DNA from: Deltaproteobacteria bacterium
GTDB lineage: Bacteria; Desulfobacterota; Desulfobacteria; Desulfobacterales; JAFDCJ01
Reading direction: 5' to 3'
Length of the DNA: 12,839 nt
Assembly: GCA_024277475.1 (NCBI GenBank)
Contig: JAJRVC010000499.1
Span: forward strand, 1 to 12,839
The position numbers were made by a program, and so were the translations under genes. Under the pieces are notes generated by a model, which saw only the letters and a list, made by a program, of their open reading frames with translations, ran no database searches and was not told where the DNA came from. Shown here piece after piece: positions 1-7,754 of this stretch. The first letter of the stretch is position 1, and each line of letters starts with the position of its first letter.

Positions 1-111
1 CGGGAAAGCAGGAGAACTTCAGATCCTGTGTTGTCAAGGATTCGAGGTAAACGACTACAACTTCACCCTTGACGCCTTGGCTCTGAAGCCCTCCTGCTTT
101 TGCAACGATAG
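1..111. repeat. 111-bp hairpin repeat, copy A (left part may be cut by the window edge)
   Basis: This sequence recurs at 7644-7754 in the same orientation with only three substitutions (positions 10, 37 and 95). It folds into a long imperfect hairpin: 5-14 pairs with 91-100, 17-23 with 82-88, 25-26 with 79-80, 33-39 with 67-73, and 44-48 with 60-64 around an 11-nt loop. Positions 10 and 95 face each other in the stem. They are A and T here but C and G in copy B, a compensatory change. It lies in the leader of the TonB-dependent receptor gene. The family is not recognised. A MITE/REP-like element or a structured RNA both fit. Confidence 0.85.
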
Positions 112-233
112 GGTTAAGCCCGTCAGGCAGGGGTCGGTATTAGCCCTGCCTTAACTCCAGCGGGTGCCAGGATCGATTGGTTTTACATAATGCATCCGTT
201 GGTGTTTCATAACGTTTCTAAGGCAAAAAAGTA
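112..233 (+). other. leader region before the receptor gene, with a short hairpin
   Basis: No gene is visible here. AGGCAGGG at 125-132 pairs perfectly with CCCTGCCT at 144-151 around an 11-nt loop. No T-run follows, so it is not a convincing terminator. CATAAT at 186-191 could be a -10 box but has no good -35 partner. A cobalamin riboswitch was looked for because the next gene is a TonB-dependent receptor, but the conserved B12-box and core motifs are not seen. Confidence 0.4.
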
Positions 234-2285
234 TTGATTCCTATCAAACCAAAGGCAATCAGAACTTCTCTATGGGTTGTGCTACTGATCCATCTCTTTT
301 TGGTGTCTGCTATAACGCCTGTAGCGTTGGCCCAGGAAATAGAAAAAGGCGGGAAAGTGCCACGGTTTGAGATGGAGGAGGTCGTGGTGACGGCTTCACG
401 TCAGGAGGAGGAGGTTCGTGAGACCGCGCGCAATGTCACGGTGATCACCGCTGACGACATCGCCCAGGCCACCAGCAGCTTCGTGCCGGATTTACTCTCG
501 CGTGAGGCCAACGTCACGCTGAAAAGTTTTTTCGGTACCGACAAGAACGCGGGGGTAGACATCCGGGGCATGGGTGAAACCTCCTCGAGCAATATAGTGG
601 TACTGGTGGATGGATACCGTTTGAACTCGCCGGATCTGGCCGGGCCGGACTTTTCCACCATACCGATTGGCGAAATCGAGCGGATCGAGATTGTGCGGGG
701 GGCCAACTCGGTGCTATACGGCAGTGGTGCCGTGGGAGGGGTGATCAACATCATTACCAAGCGAGGCAAAGGCAAGCCGTCGGCTTCTTTTTACGGTTCT
801 TACGGCAGCTATGATACAACCGATCTGCGGGCTTCGGGCGGCGGTTCCTATAAGGACCTGAACCTGAGCATTAATGCCGATTATTATGACGCCGACGGTT
901 ACCGTGACAACGGCGGACTTAAGAAAAAGGACGTGGGGATCCGGGCCGGTTACGACGCCACCAATCTCATCGGTGGCAATTTGCTGGAAGGTCTGTTGCT
1001 GAATCTGACCGCCGGCTATCATGATGACGAACAGGGTTTTTCCGGCGGGGTGCCTCTTGAAGACATTGATGACCGTAAAGACCGCCGCAAAACGAAAAGC
1101 CCGCAGGACAGTGCAAAAACCACAGACTTTCGGGCACGCGGAGGAATTGAGACGGATTTCGGCGCCGGCGGTGTGTTTAAACTCAACGCCGGTCTGCGGG
1201 ACCGTAACAGCGATTTTATATTCGGCTATACACCGCTGAAGTCAAAAAGCGATCAGAAAAGCCGGCTGGAAGAGGATACCGTCCTTTTAGATGGCGCATA
1301 TGTGTTAGACTATTCGTTTTGGGATCTGGGCAATACCCTGCAGATTGGCGCTGACTATTTTTATACCGATTATGTCAGCAGACGGCTCGACCAGCGCGAA
1401 CGCAAAAACAGCAAGCTTAACAACTATGGCCTGTTTGCCACCCACCGTTCCACCCTCGGCCCGCGATTGACGCTCAATCTTGGCTACCGCTACAACTATT
1501 TCGACGGGACATTTCGCAATGATGAGTTGATCGACTTCAGTGGCGATGATGTCTGGGTAAACGGAGACGAATTTGACCGCACTTACCATAACAATGCTTA
1601 TAACATCGGCCTGGTCTGGTCTCCGATCGACAGCATGTCGTTTTTTGCCAGTTTCGCCACCAGTTTCCGGATCCCCAACGTGGACGAATATGCCCTGGCG
1701 GACGATAAGTTGAAACCCCAGGAGGGGCGGCACCTCGAGGTGGGACTGCGCCAGTGGTATAAGGATCTGGTTGAGTATTCAGCCACCTTTTTCTATTTTG
1801 AAATTGACGATGAAATTTTTTTTGATGCAGACGCACGGGTCAACAGCAATTTCGAGGATACCACCCAACGAACCGGTGTGGAGTTGACCCTCAAGCTGTA
1901 TCCAGCCAAATCTCTGTATCTGTGGGGCAACTACACATACAATGAGGCCAAATTCAAGGGCAAGGATACAACTGTGCCGTTGGTGCCGAAACATCTGGCC
2001 AACTTCGGCATCGAGTGGCGCATTTTCGAGCCCCTGTCAGTGTCGTTTCTGGGAAGCTTTGTGGACGAAAAATTTGACGGCAACGACCATGACAACAAAT
2101 CCTTTGCCAAACTAGATTCCTACCAGGTGTTTGACATGAAAGCAACGTACACCCATAAATGGCTCCAGGTTTTCGGCGGGATCAACAATATTTTTAACGA
2201 ATTGTATTCCACCACAGCTTTCAGCGAGAGTTACTTTACGATGCCGACACGCAATTATTATGCCGGCGTTAAATTCTCATTCTAA
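234..2285 (+). CDS. TonB-dependent outer-membrane receptor
   Basis: This is a ligand-gated outer-membrane beta-barrel that imports a scarce nutrient using energy passed on by TonB. The product is 683 aa. Residues 1-34 form a signal peptide: a basic N-terminus, a hydrophobic core near 13-27 and an ALAQ end. A TonB box (EEVVVTA, 48-54) precedes the plug domain, which shows DIRGMGE near 109-115, VLVDGYRLN near 123-131 and IEIVRGANSVLYGSGAVGGVI near 151-171. The rest is barrel, ending in Phe (YYAGVKFSF), the usual barrel-assembly signal. The start is TTG at 234. An in-frame stop at 219-221 leaves little choice, and the Shine-Dalgarno site is weak. It heads a set with a surface protein and its own exbB-exbD-tonB. 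The plug resembles BtuB/siderophore-type receptors, but no riboswitch or metabolic neighbour identifies the ligand. Confidence 0.93.
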   Translation: MIPIKPKAIRTSLWVVLLIHLFLVSAITPVALAQEIEKGGKVPRFEMEEVVVTASRQEEEVRETARNVTVITADDIAQATSSFVPDLLSREANVTLKSFFGTDKNAGVDIRGMGETSSSNIVVLVDGYRLNSPDLAGPDFSTIPIGEIERIEIVRGANSVLYGSGAVGGVINIITKRGKGKPSASFYGSYGSYDTTDLRASGGGSYKDLNLSINADYYDADGYRDNGGLKKKDVGIRAGYDATNLIGGNLLEGLLLNLTAGYHDDEQGFSGGVPLEDIDDRKDRRKTKSPQDSAKTTDFRARGGIETDFGAGGVFKLNAGLRDRNSDFIFGYTPLKSKSDQKSRLEEDTVLLDGAYVLDYSFWDLGNTLQIGADYFYTDYVSRRLDQRERKNSKLNNYGLFATHRSTLGPRLTLNLGYRYNYFDGTFRNDELIDFSGDDVWVNGDEFDRTYHNNAYNIGLVWSPIDSMSFFASFATSFRIPNVDEYALADDKLKPQEGRHLEVGLRQWYKDLVEYSATFFYFEIDDEIFFDADARVNSNFEDTTQRTGVELTLKLYPAKSLYLWGNYTYNEAKFKGKDTTVPLVPKHLANFGIEWRIFEPLSVSFLGSFVDEKFDGNDHDNKSFAKLDSYQVFDMKATYTHKWLQVFGGINNIFNELYSTTAFSESYFTMPTRNYYAGVKFSF

Positions 2286-2328
2286 TGGTTGAATGGGGAA
2301 AAATGAATATTCAACCGGGAGAAATGTC

Positions 2329-2370
2329 ATGAAGTGGATTTGACGTATCAGCCTGTACGTTGCGGCTGCA
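2329..2370 (+). other. interrupted signal-peptide start of the surface protein (in-frame TGA)
   Basis: ATG at 2329 has a good ribosome-binding site (GGGAG, 2317-2321, 7 nt upstream) and is in frame with the following gene. It reads [18 protein letters not shown] and continues into the surface protein. Read through the TGA at 2341-2343, this is a typical Sec signal peptide: a charged start, a hydrophobic core and small residues. The next ATG (2371) has no clear ribosome-binding site and would cut off most of the signal. Possible causes are a nonsense mutation, a sequence error (TGG or CGA read as TGA), or readthrough. Confidence 0.8.
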
Positions 2371-4119
2371 ATGCTGACACACATGGCCGCTGCCGCCGGT
2401 CCCTATGCACCGGCAGCGGAAAAGCCGGGTACGACAGCCGTGTTCATGGACAGCGAGACGTTTATTGCCTGGGCCACCGGGTATGAAGCTTATATTCCTG
2501 GCGACGCGGTGACCTCCACCTGGCAAACGCCGGAGAAGGCGCTTGGAAAAGCAGCGGGTACTTCGTTTGATATCGTCAGCCTTGGCCGGGGCGGGCAGAT
2601 TACCCTGATTTTTGACCCGCCGATACGCAACGGCGGAGGCTGGGATTTCGCCGTCTTTGAAAATTCTTTCAGCGATGCTTATCTGGAACTGGCTTACGTG
2701 GAAGTATCGTCGGATGGTGTAACTTTTGTGCGTTTTGACAACGACTCGCTTACGGCCGCACCGGTTGGTGGATTTGGAACGGTTGATCCCACCAACATCA
2801 CCGGCTTTGCCGGAAAGTATCGACAGGGATTCGGCACCCCTTTTGACCTGCAGGATCTGGTGACCCGGGATGAGGTTCTTGCGGGTATCGTACAGCTGCA
2901 TCGGGTTACCCATGTCCGAATTGTGGATATCGTCGGTGACGGCACTTATTACGATACGGGCGGAGATGAGATCTACGATCCCTATCCGACCAGCCAGAGC
3001 GCTGGATTTGACCTGGACGCCGTGGGGGTCCGCTATGAATCCGGGGTGAATGTTCCACCCGATCAACCGCTTGCGGTTTCTCCTCAAGACGGAGCCGTCG
3101 ATGTCCCGCTTGATCCTGTTTTATCATCGGGCCCCTTCACGGATCCGGATACTCCCACCGGCGATTTTCATTCTATAACCCGCTGGCAAATTGCCCTGGA
3201 TGCCACTTTTACGGATATGGTTCTTGATCTGACCAGCCCGGTTTCCCTGACCAATCTGAACCTTTCCGGTTCGCTGCTGCAAACCGGTACCCCCTATTTC
3301 TGGCGCCTTCAATATTTTGACAGCGAGGACGCGGCCTCCGAGTGGTCCGCCGGCATTTCATTTACCATTACCACCGTTTCCGGTGATACCAGCGGCAACG
3401 GCATTCCCGACAAGCAGGAACTTGATCCCTCCAGCATGGTGGATCTCAATGACGACGGCATACCGGATGTCGATCAAATTAACGATCAATACAAGGTCCT
3501 TAACACGGTGCTGGGCGGGGGGCAGATGGGAGTGGCCGTATCCGGCCCCAATGTGGTTATTGAATACCTGGAATCAACCGATCCGGATCGATATCCACAA
3601 GGAAGCGGTGCGCCCGCGCCCCAGGAAACCTTGCTGGGATTGATCAGTTTCCGGATAAAGGTTCAGCATGCCGGCGATACGGAAACCATGACGATTTATT
3701 TTTCCGAACCCGTGCCGGACGACTATCAATGGAATAAATATGATCCTGTAAAGGGCTGGTACGTTTTCCCCGATGCCGAATTCAGTTCCGATCGCCGTTC
3801 CCTGACCCTGATCCTGACCGATGGAGTTGGGGGGGATGCGGACGGCCTTGCCAATGGGACCCTGATTGATCCCGGTGGGGCAGGTATCAACTCATCCGGT
3901 TCTGAATTCCCGGTGATTCCCAAAAGCGGATCTTCCGGGATCAGCGGCGGCGGCTCGCCTTGTTTTGTCTCAACGGCGGCAGACGGACAATTATCGGAAA
4001 TGTCCACCGGATCAATAATTGCATCAGTGCTTGTGTTTTTAATTTATCTTCCGGCAGCAATGATCCTGGGAATAGTTCGTCGCTCCGATGAAACAAGTGC
4101 GACAGATATTTCACCCTGA
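2371..4119 (+). CDS. secreted surface protein with choice-of-anchor U-type domain and C-terminal membrane anchor
   Basis: This is a large extracytoplasmic protein, probably attached to the cell surface and assisting the adjacent receptor. The role is inferred from position. Numbering from Met at 2371 (582 aa), residues about 20-225 form a beta-rich domain with [13 protein letters not shown] (88-100), [12 protein letters not shown] (111-122) and GFDLDAVGV (212-220). This pattern is common in uncharacterised bacterial cell-surface proteins. Residues about 230-335 look like an Ig/fibronectin-type domain ([23 protein letters not shown]). Residues 339-372 hold two D-rich calcium-type loops ([18 protein letters not shown]). 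Residues about 375-505 match the choice-of-anchor U pattern ([42 protein letters not shown]). The tail has [12 protein letters not shown] (526-537), a membrane segment (548-569) and an RR end, as in sorting signals. The true start is probably 2329, but a TGA breaks it, so secretion may be lost unless the stop is read through or is an error. Confidence 0.8.
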   Translation: MLTHMAAAAGPYAPAAEKPGTTAVFMDSETFIAWATGYEAYIPGDAVTSTWQTPEKALGKAAGTSFDIVSLGRGGQITLIFDPPIRNGGGWDFAVFENSFSDAYLELAYVEVSSDGVTFVRFDNDSLTAAPVGGFGTVDPTNITGFAGKYRQGFGTPFDLQDLVTRDEVLAGIVQLHRVTHVRIVDIVGDGTYYDTGGDEIYDPYPTSQSAGFDLDAVGVRYESGVNVPPDQPLAVSPQDGAVDVPLDPVLSSGPFTDPDTPTGDFHSITRWQIALDATFTDMVLDLTSPVSLTNLNLSGSLLQTGTPYFWRLQYFDSEDAASEWSAGISFTITTVSGDTSGNGIPDKQELDPSSMVDLNDDGIPDVDQINDQYKVLNTVLGGGQMGVAVSGPNVVIEYLESTDPDRYPQGSGAPAPQETLLGLISFRIKVQHAGDTETMTIYFSEPVPDDYQWNKYDPVKGWYVFPDAEFSSDRRSLTLILTDGVGGDADGLANGTLIDPGGAGINSSGSEFPVIPKSGSSGISGGGSPCFVSTAADGQLSEMSTGSIIASVLVFLIYLPAAMILGIVRRSDETSATDISP

Positions 4120-4173
4120 TGAAATAAGTACAACCAAAAAATTTTATTGGGTAGGGTTACCACGAGGAGAAGA

Positions 4174-4833
4174 ATGTATTTGCTGACAATTTTTACTAAA
4201 GGCGGGCTGGTTATGTATCCGCTGCTGGCGTGTTCTGTCATTGCATTGAGCGTGATCATTGACCGGACCCTTTTTTGGGTGAGGCAGAGTTTACTGAGAT
4301 CGCCGTCACTGGTCGATGAGATCCTGGAGCTTTATCGTTGCGGAGATCTTGAAGCAATTCGAAAAAAAACCACCGGATGCAAGGATTTTGTCGTTAAAGT
4401 CCTTGTCAGCGGCATTGTTCATCGCAAATTTTCCATGGTGAAAGCCATGGAATCGGCGGCAACTGAAGAAATTAAACGGATGCGGCGATTCATGCCCGTA
4501 CTGGATACTATGATTACCGTAGCCCCGCTGCTGGGGATTTTCGGGACCGTCCTGGGGATTATTTCATCGTTTGAAATCCTGGGTTCAGCAGGCATCGAAC
4601 AGCCCCAGGCTGTAACGGCCGGAATTGCCCAGGCCTTAATCACCACCGCCGCCGGTTTGGGGATTGCGATTATAGCCGTATTTCCCTATAATTATTTTAA
4701 TTCGCGTGTTGAAAATGAAATCCTGACGATTGAGCAATATGCCACCACTCTGGAGATTGTTTCACAGAAACAGGTACCTGGAGCAGGGGAGGCCGGGGGA
4801 AGACCGGATGAAAATTCAGCATCTGCCAATTAG
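4174..4833 (+). CDS. exbB: ExbB/TolQ-type proton channel subunit
   Basis: This inner-membrane subunit conducts protons with ExbD and drives TonB. The start is taken at ATG 4174, with GAGGAG at 4164-4169 just upstream. A TTG nine codons earlier lacks a site. The product is 219 aa, normal for ExbB. It has a membrane segment near 12-30, a cytoplasmic loop, and the two family-signature helices: ITVAPLLGIFGTVLGIISSF near 114-133 and ALITTAAGLGIAIIAVFPYN near 154-173. These contain the conserved Thr and small residues that line the channel. Its 3' end overlaps exbD by 26 bases, which points to translational coupling. TolQ or MotA would be alternatives, but the exbD and tonB neighbours make ExbB the better name. 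Confidence 0.93.
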   Translation: MYLLTIFTKGGLVMYPLLACSVIALSVIIDRTLFWVRQSLLRSPSLVDEILELYRCGDLEAIRKKTTGCKDFVVKVLVSGIVHRKFSMVKAMESAATEEIKRMRRFMPVLDTMITVAPLLGIFGTVLGIISSFEILGSAGIEQPQAVTAGIAQALITTAAGLGIAIIAVFPYNYFNSRVENEILTIEQYATTLEIVSQKQVPGAGEAGGRPDENSASAN

Positions 4834-5218
4834 AAAAGCCCGCATTGAAATGCTGCCGCTGATAGACATCGTTTTTTTACTGCTGGTGTTTTTTATTTAC
4901 GCGATGCTTTCTATGGCTGTGCACCATGGATTGCCGGTGGTGCTGCCAAGCTCGGTTTCAGCCGAAATCGATAAAAAATTGGTGCTCTCGTTGACCATCA
5001 AAGCTGATGAATCAATCTATGTCGATGAAGAGCCGCTGGCCTTGGAAACCCTCACGGAAGTACTGAAAACCAAAATCGCAGGCACCAAGGAACCCGGAGT
5101 CCTGATTTTTGCAGACCGCAGGCTTAAGTACCAGAAGCTTTATGAAGTTCTAGATAAGATCAGGCTGGCAGGGATAGACCGAATATCCCTGCAGGCTGAA
5201 TTTGAGAAAAATCAGTGA
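4808..5218 (+). CDS. exbD: ExbD/TolR-type energy-transducing protein
   Basis: This is the partner of ExbB in the TonB motor: one N-terminal membrane helix and a periplasmic domain. ATG at 4808 follows a G-rich stretch (GGGGGA, 4796-4801) and gives 136 aa, the usual size. An open stretch upstream in the same frame is an overlap with exbB, not coding. LPLIDIVFLLLVFFI (16-30) is the signature helix with the essential proton-carrying Asp at 20. The periplasmic part continues with SVSAEIDKKLVLSLTI and IFADRRLKYQKLYEVLDKIR, as in the ExbD/TolR fold. The stop codon overlaps the tonB start (GTGA at 5215-5218). Confidence 0.93.
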   Translation: MKIQHLPIRKARIEMLPLIDIVFLLLVFFIYAMLSMAVHHGLPVVLPSSVSAEIDKKLVLSLTIKADESIYVDEEPLALETLTEVLKTKIAGTKEPGVLIFADRRLKYQKLYEVLDKIRLAGIDRISLQAEFEKNQ

Positions 5219-6240
5219 AGCAGTTATGGCTTTCAATTTTTTTTTCCCTGGTTATTCATGCCGCTCTTTTTAGCCTAAATATTAGCCGGCTAAAAAACTT
5301 ACCATCCGTAACACCCTCCTCCAGCCGTATTACGATTACCCTGGTGTCTCTACAGTCGTTAGGGGACAAAAAGACTTCAACTCCCGAGAGGCTTTCAGAA
5401 ATTGCGGAGAAGACGCTGAGTACTCTAGAAGAAGAATCGCTATCCAGCCCGGTTGTTAAACAGATGCCGCAGCAGCCCACAAAGCGAGTACCCGCGCCGA
5501 ATCCGATCATGCCTCCGGTAGAAGAAGTTCCCCGGGGGATAACGATGAAAAAAGAATTGATGATAATCCCGGAAGTAAAACCGATTATTCTCCCATCAGA
5601 ATCAATTCCGCAGCAGACGAAGATAGCCAGAGAAACACTAATTAAAAAAGAAATGCCCGAAAAGAAGATAAAGCCAAAAAGAAGCCTTAAAAAACTGACC
5701 AAAAAGAAACAAAAAAAAGAGTCTGCCAAAAACGTCGCCCCGATCAAATCGATTAAGACATTTGTTCCAAAACCGGCAGTGGATTATAGAAATATTAAAA
5801 GGGCGGAGCTTGAGCAATCAGTAACCAGGCCGATCCCATTGCGATCGTCTAAAAATATTAACCAAATCATTAATTCCGGAATAGAAACAACAACCGAAAG
5901 CGGATCTGGATCCGAATCGATTAAACCGGCAACCAGAGGCGATCAATCAGTAAAACCAGCCCGAATTCTGATGGCAAGCCCCCTGTACCGAAGAAACCCA
6001 CCCCCCAAATACCCCAGACGCGCACGCTGGAAAGGTTATGAGGGCACTGTAGTCCTTGATGTTCTGGTGGATGAAAGCGGTACGGTTAAAGATCTGAAAG
6101 TATTTGAATCCAGCGGGTATGAGCTATTGGATAAATCAGCCCTGACGTCCGTACAAAAATGGCTGTTTACACCCGGAACCAAGGATGGTAACCCCATTGG
6201 GGTGTGGGTCCGCATACCGGTACGTTATAAATTGAAATAG
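5215..6240 (+). CDS. tonB: TonB energy transducer
   Basis: TonB spans the periplasm and transmits energy from ExbB/ExbD to the TonB box of the receptor. The start is GTG at 5215, overlapping the exbD stop, and gives 341 aa. Residues 6-24 form the single membrane anchor (SIFFSLVIHAALF) with a His at 15, placed like the functional His of TonB anchors. Residues about 50-250 are a long Pro/Lys/Glu/Ser-rich linker with a very basic stretch at 145-172. Residues about 262-341 are the TonB C-terminal domain: PPPKYPRRARWKGYEGTVVL, DESGTVKDLKVFESSGYELLD and a terminal RIPVRYKLK strand. The linker is more basic and AT-rich than the rest of the operon. The gene closes the exbB-exbD-tonB set. Confidence 0.93.
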   Translation: MKQLWLSIFFSLVIHAALFSLNISRLKNLPSVTPSSSRITITLVSLQSLGDKKTSTPERLSEIAEKTLSTLEEESLSSPVVKQMPQQPTKRVPAPNPIMPPVEEVPRGITMKKELMIIPEVKPIILPSESIPQQTKIARETLIKKEMPEKKIKPKRSLKKLTKKKQKKESAKNVAPIKSIKTFVPKPAVDYRNIKRAELEQSVTRPIPLRSSKNINQIINSGIETTTESGSGSESIKPATRGDQSVKPARILMASPLYRRNPPPKYPRRARWKGYEGTVVLDVLVDESGTVKDLKVFESSGYELLDKSALTSVQKWLFTPGTKDGNPIGVWVRIPVRYKLK

Positions 6241-6390
6241 CATACTCTATGGATTGCGCAGGCGTGCTGCCGGGGACAGGGCGACCTCGTCCATGGCCTA
6301 TTGTTATAAGAACCGGCAGGCTTTCTGTTTTGTCCGGAAGCAACGCAGCCGGACCGGATGGATAGACGGCCAAAAGGTTAAACTATTTTT
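6241..6390. other. intergenic stretch after tonB
   Basis: No gene can be supported. The short open frame at 6254-6436 has no ribosome-binding site or recognisable product and runs into the terminator. A 6-bp inverted repeat (GTCCGG 6332-6337 with CCGGAC 6349-6354, 11-nt loop) is present but has no T-tract. The rest shows no clear signal. Confidence 0.5.
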
Positions 6391-6394
6391 GAGT

Positions 6395-6434
6395 GGACCC
6401 GAAGTTTCTCGGAAACGCCTAGGGGGTCCTTTTT
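6395..6434 (+). terminator. rho-independent-type terminator of the receptor-tonB unit
   Basis: GGACCC (6395-6400) pairs with GGGTCC (6424-6429), directly followed by TTTTT (6430-6434). A second small stem lies inside, with GTTTC (6404-6408) pairing GAAAC (6412-6416). The paired length is modest, so efficiency is uncertain. The position, 150 bases after tonB and just before a new promoter, fits a transcript end. Confidence 0.65.
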
Positions 6435-6454
6435 AACCCCGAAATCACCCCGGA

Positions 6455-6490
6455 ATTCAGCTTGACAACTTAGTAAAGTATCTGTATCTC
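6455..6490 (+). promoter_or_regulatory. sigma70-like promoter of the ODP/RsbU unit
   Basis: A perfect TTGACA (6462-6467) is followed after 17 nt by TATCTC (6485-6490), a weak -10. An alternative -10, TATAAT at 6506-6511, lies in an AT-rich tract but lacks a -35 partner. The block ATTCAGCTTGACAACTT (6455-6471) matches 15 of 17 bases with the promoter at 8814-8830. Both promoters have ATCTGTAT over the -10 area. The leader to the start codon is about 140 nt. Confidence 0.55.
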
Positions 6491-6637
6491 TATATACCTG
6501 TATTTTATAATATTATAAATTATTGATGTAACGAATGCCTGAAAAAAATTGGGTCTTCAATACGGTCGTCCTCAGCAATTCTCTTCTTTCAGATTCAATC
6601 TTCATCCTATAAATAATGTTAGAAAAAAGGACATAAG

Positions 6638-7537
6638 ATGTCAGGTTATAAAAAAATGGCAACCGGTTACGACAATCCGATCGAAATCGCCGAAGGAATC
6701 TTTTGGGTCGGCTTTTATGACCGGCAATCAGGGCTGCATTGCAATCCCTATCTGATCGTCGATAACGATGAGGCTCTGGTGATCGATGGCGGAAGCCGCC
6801 CTGATTTCCCCACGGTCATGATGAAAATATTGCAGACCGGAATTGCCCCCAATCAGATTAAGTCCTTGATTTACCAGCACTATGATCCCGATCTTTGCGG
6901 CAGCATCCCGAATTTTGAGAGCATCATCAAACGCCGGGATTTAAAAATAATTTCAGCCACTGAAAATCTGATGTTTATCCGGCACTATTCAGTGTCTTCC
7001 AGCCTGTTTTCTCTCCGTGAAGAAGATTTTCAATTTGTATTTTCTTCCGGACGCACACTTCAGTTTATTAAAACGCCGTATTCGCATTCTGCCGGCAGTT
7101 TTATTACCTTTGATCCTGAAAGCAAAATTATTTTTTCCAGTGATTTGTTTGGAAGCTATGGCACCGAATGGGAGTTGTTTCTGGAATTGAAGCCCGAATG
7201 CGTTGAATGTGCCAATTTAGATGATTGCCCCCAAGGACTGCCGAATTGTCCGATCAATGATATATTGAATTTCCACAAAAAAATTATGCCGTCCTGCAAG
7301 GCCCTGAAGTATGCTCTCGAAAGATTTCTGACATTACCATTTAGAAATATTGCTCCTCAGCACGGCAGCATCATCAGGAATGAAAAGGAGATTAAATTTA
7401 TTTTTAAACTACTTACTTCTCTGACTGATGTGGGCATAGACGGGATTATCGATGACAAGTACCGTTTTGATTTTGACAACCTTGACGAACCCTTTAAACC
7501 CCCGTGTTGCATAAACAACATGGCAAAGAATATCTAA
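6638..7537 (+). CDS. metallo-beta-lactamase-fold diiron protein, oxygen-binding (ODP)/flavodiiron type, with four-Cys insert
   Basis: This is a 299-aa cytoplasmic protein with a metallo-beta-lactamase fold of the kind that holds a diiron site in flavodiiron proteins and ODP oxygen sensors. The flavodoxin domain of full flavodiiron enzymes (about 400 aa) is absent. Ligand-type residues are H81, D83 and D85 (in QHYDPDLCGS), H150 (SHSAGS), D169 (SSDLFGS) and H242 (PQHGS). The usual H-x-E-x-D-H motif ends here in Leu86, not His, so one metal ligand is replaced. A Cys set, C188-x2-C191-x5-C197-x6-C204, lies in an insert and could bind Fe-S or zinc. ATG 6638 has AAAAAGGA at 6624-6631. The last five codons lie inside the left arm of a downstream hairpin element. 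Its neighbour is an RsbU phosphatase, so an oxygen or redox sensing role is inferred. A hydrolase function is less likely. Confidence 0.8.
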   Translation: MSGYKKMATGYDNPIEIAEGIFWVGFYDRQSGLHCNPYLIVDNDEALVIDGGSRPDFPTVMMKILQTGIAPNQIKSLIYQHYDPDLCGSIPNFESIIKRRDLKIISATENLMFIRHYSVSSSLFSLREEDFQFVFSSGRTLQFIKTPYSHSAGSFITFDPESKIIFSSDLFGSYGTEWELFLELKPECVECANLDDCPQGLPNCPINDILNFHKKIMPSCKALKYALERFLTLPFRNIAPQHGSIIRNEKEIKFIFKLLTSLTDVGIDGIIDDKYRFDFDNLDEPFKPPCCINNMAKNI

Positions 7538-7638
7538 TACCCCGTTTTGTAGATGTCCCCCCTGGTGAATTCATCCGACTTCGCTCTTCGAGCTACGCCG
7601 GGACAAGAAGGATGGGGTCTATTTTGCCATGTTGTTTA
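7512..7638. repeat. long imperfect hairpin element next to repeat copy B
   Basis: Sixteen bases at 7512-7527 (TAAACAACATGGCAAA) pair perfectly with 7623-7638. Inside, ACCCC 7539-7543 pairs GGGGT 7614-7618, TTTTGT 7545-7550 pairs ACAAGA 7603-7608 with one wobble, and CCTGGTG 7561-7567 pairs CGCCGGG 7596-7602 with two wobbles. The left arm includes the last codons and stop of the upstream gene. Its right base (TTTA, 7635-7638) is also able to pair with the end of repeat copy B. Together the two hairpins fill the whole gap between the flanking genes. Confidence 0.75.
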
Positions 7639-7643
7639 CCCTG

Positions 7644-7754
7644 CGGGAAAGCCGGAGAACTTCAGATCCTGTGTTGTCAGGGATTCGAGGTAAACGACTA
7701 CAACTTCACCCTTGACGCCTTGGCTCTGAAGCCCTCCGGCTTTTGCAACGTTAG
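7644..7754. repeat. 111-bp hairpin repeat, copy B
   Basis: This is the second copy of the repeat at 1-111, 108 of 111 bases identical, in the same orientation. It has C at 7653 and G at 7738 where copy A has A and T, and these bases pair with each other. The third difference (7680, A to G) turns an A-T pair into a G-T wobble. The stem can extend outward here: TTTACCCT 7635-7642 pairs with AGCGTAAA 7753-7760 with one mismatch. The copy ends 8 bases before the RsbU start codon, so it forms nearly all the leader of that gene. Confidence 0.88.

Noticed and set aside
112..233. Cobalamin riboswitch in front of the TonB-dependent receptor
   Set aside because: Expected from the gene context, but the conserved B12-box and core sequences are not seen. 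Only a short 8-bp hairpin is present.
2341..2343. Selenocysteine codon
   Set aside because: A selenocysteine in a signal peptide would have no purpose, and no convincing SECIS-like stem-loop follows the TGA.
2311..3087. Long open frame of 258 codons on the minus strand
   Set aside because: It is antisense to the surface-protein gene, has no recognisable domain, and its composition follows from the opposite coding strand.
4147..4173. TTG start of ExbB at 4147
   Set aside because: ATG at 4174 has a clear GAGGAG site and gives the usual family N-terminus. The TTG has no ribosome site.
4730..4807. Longer ExbD starting at 4730
   Set aside because: This stretch lies inside exbB in another frame and adds residues not typical of ExbD. 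ATG 4808 gives the normal length.
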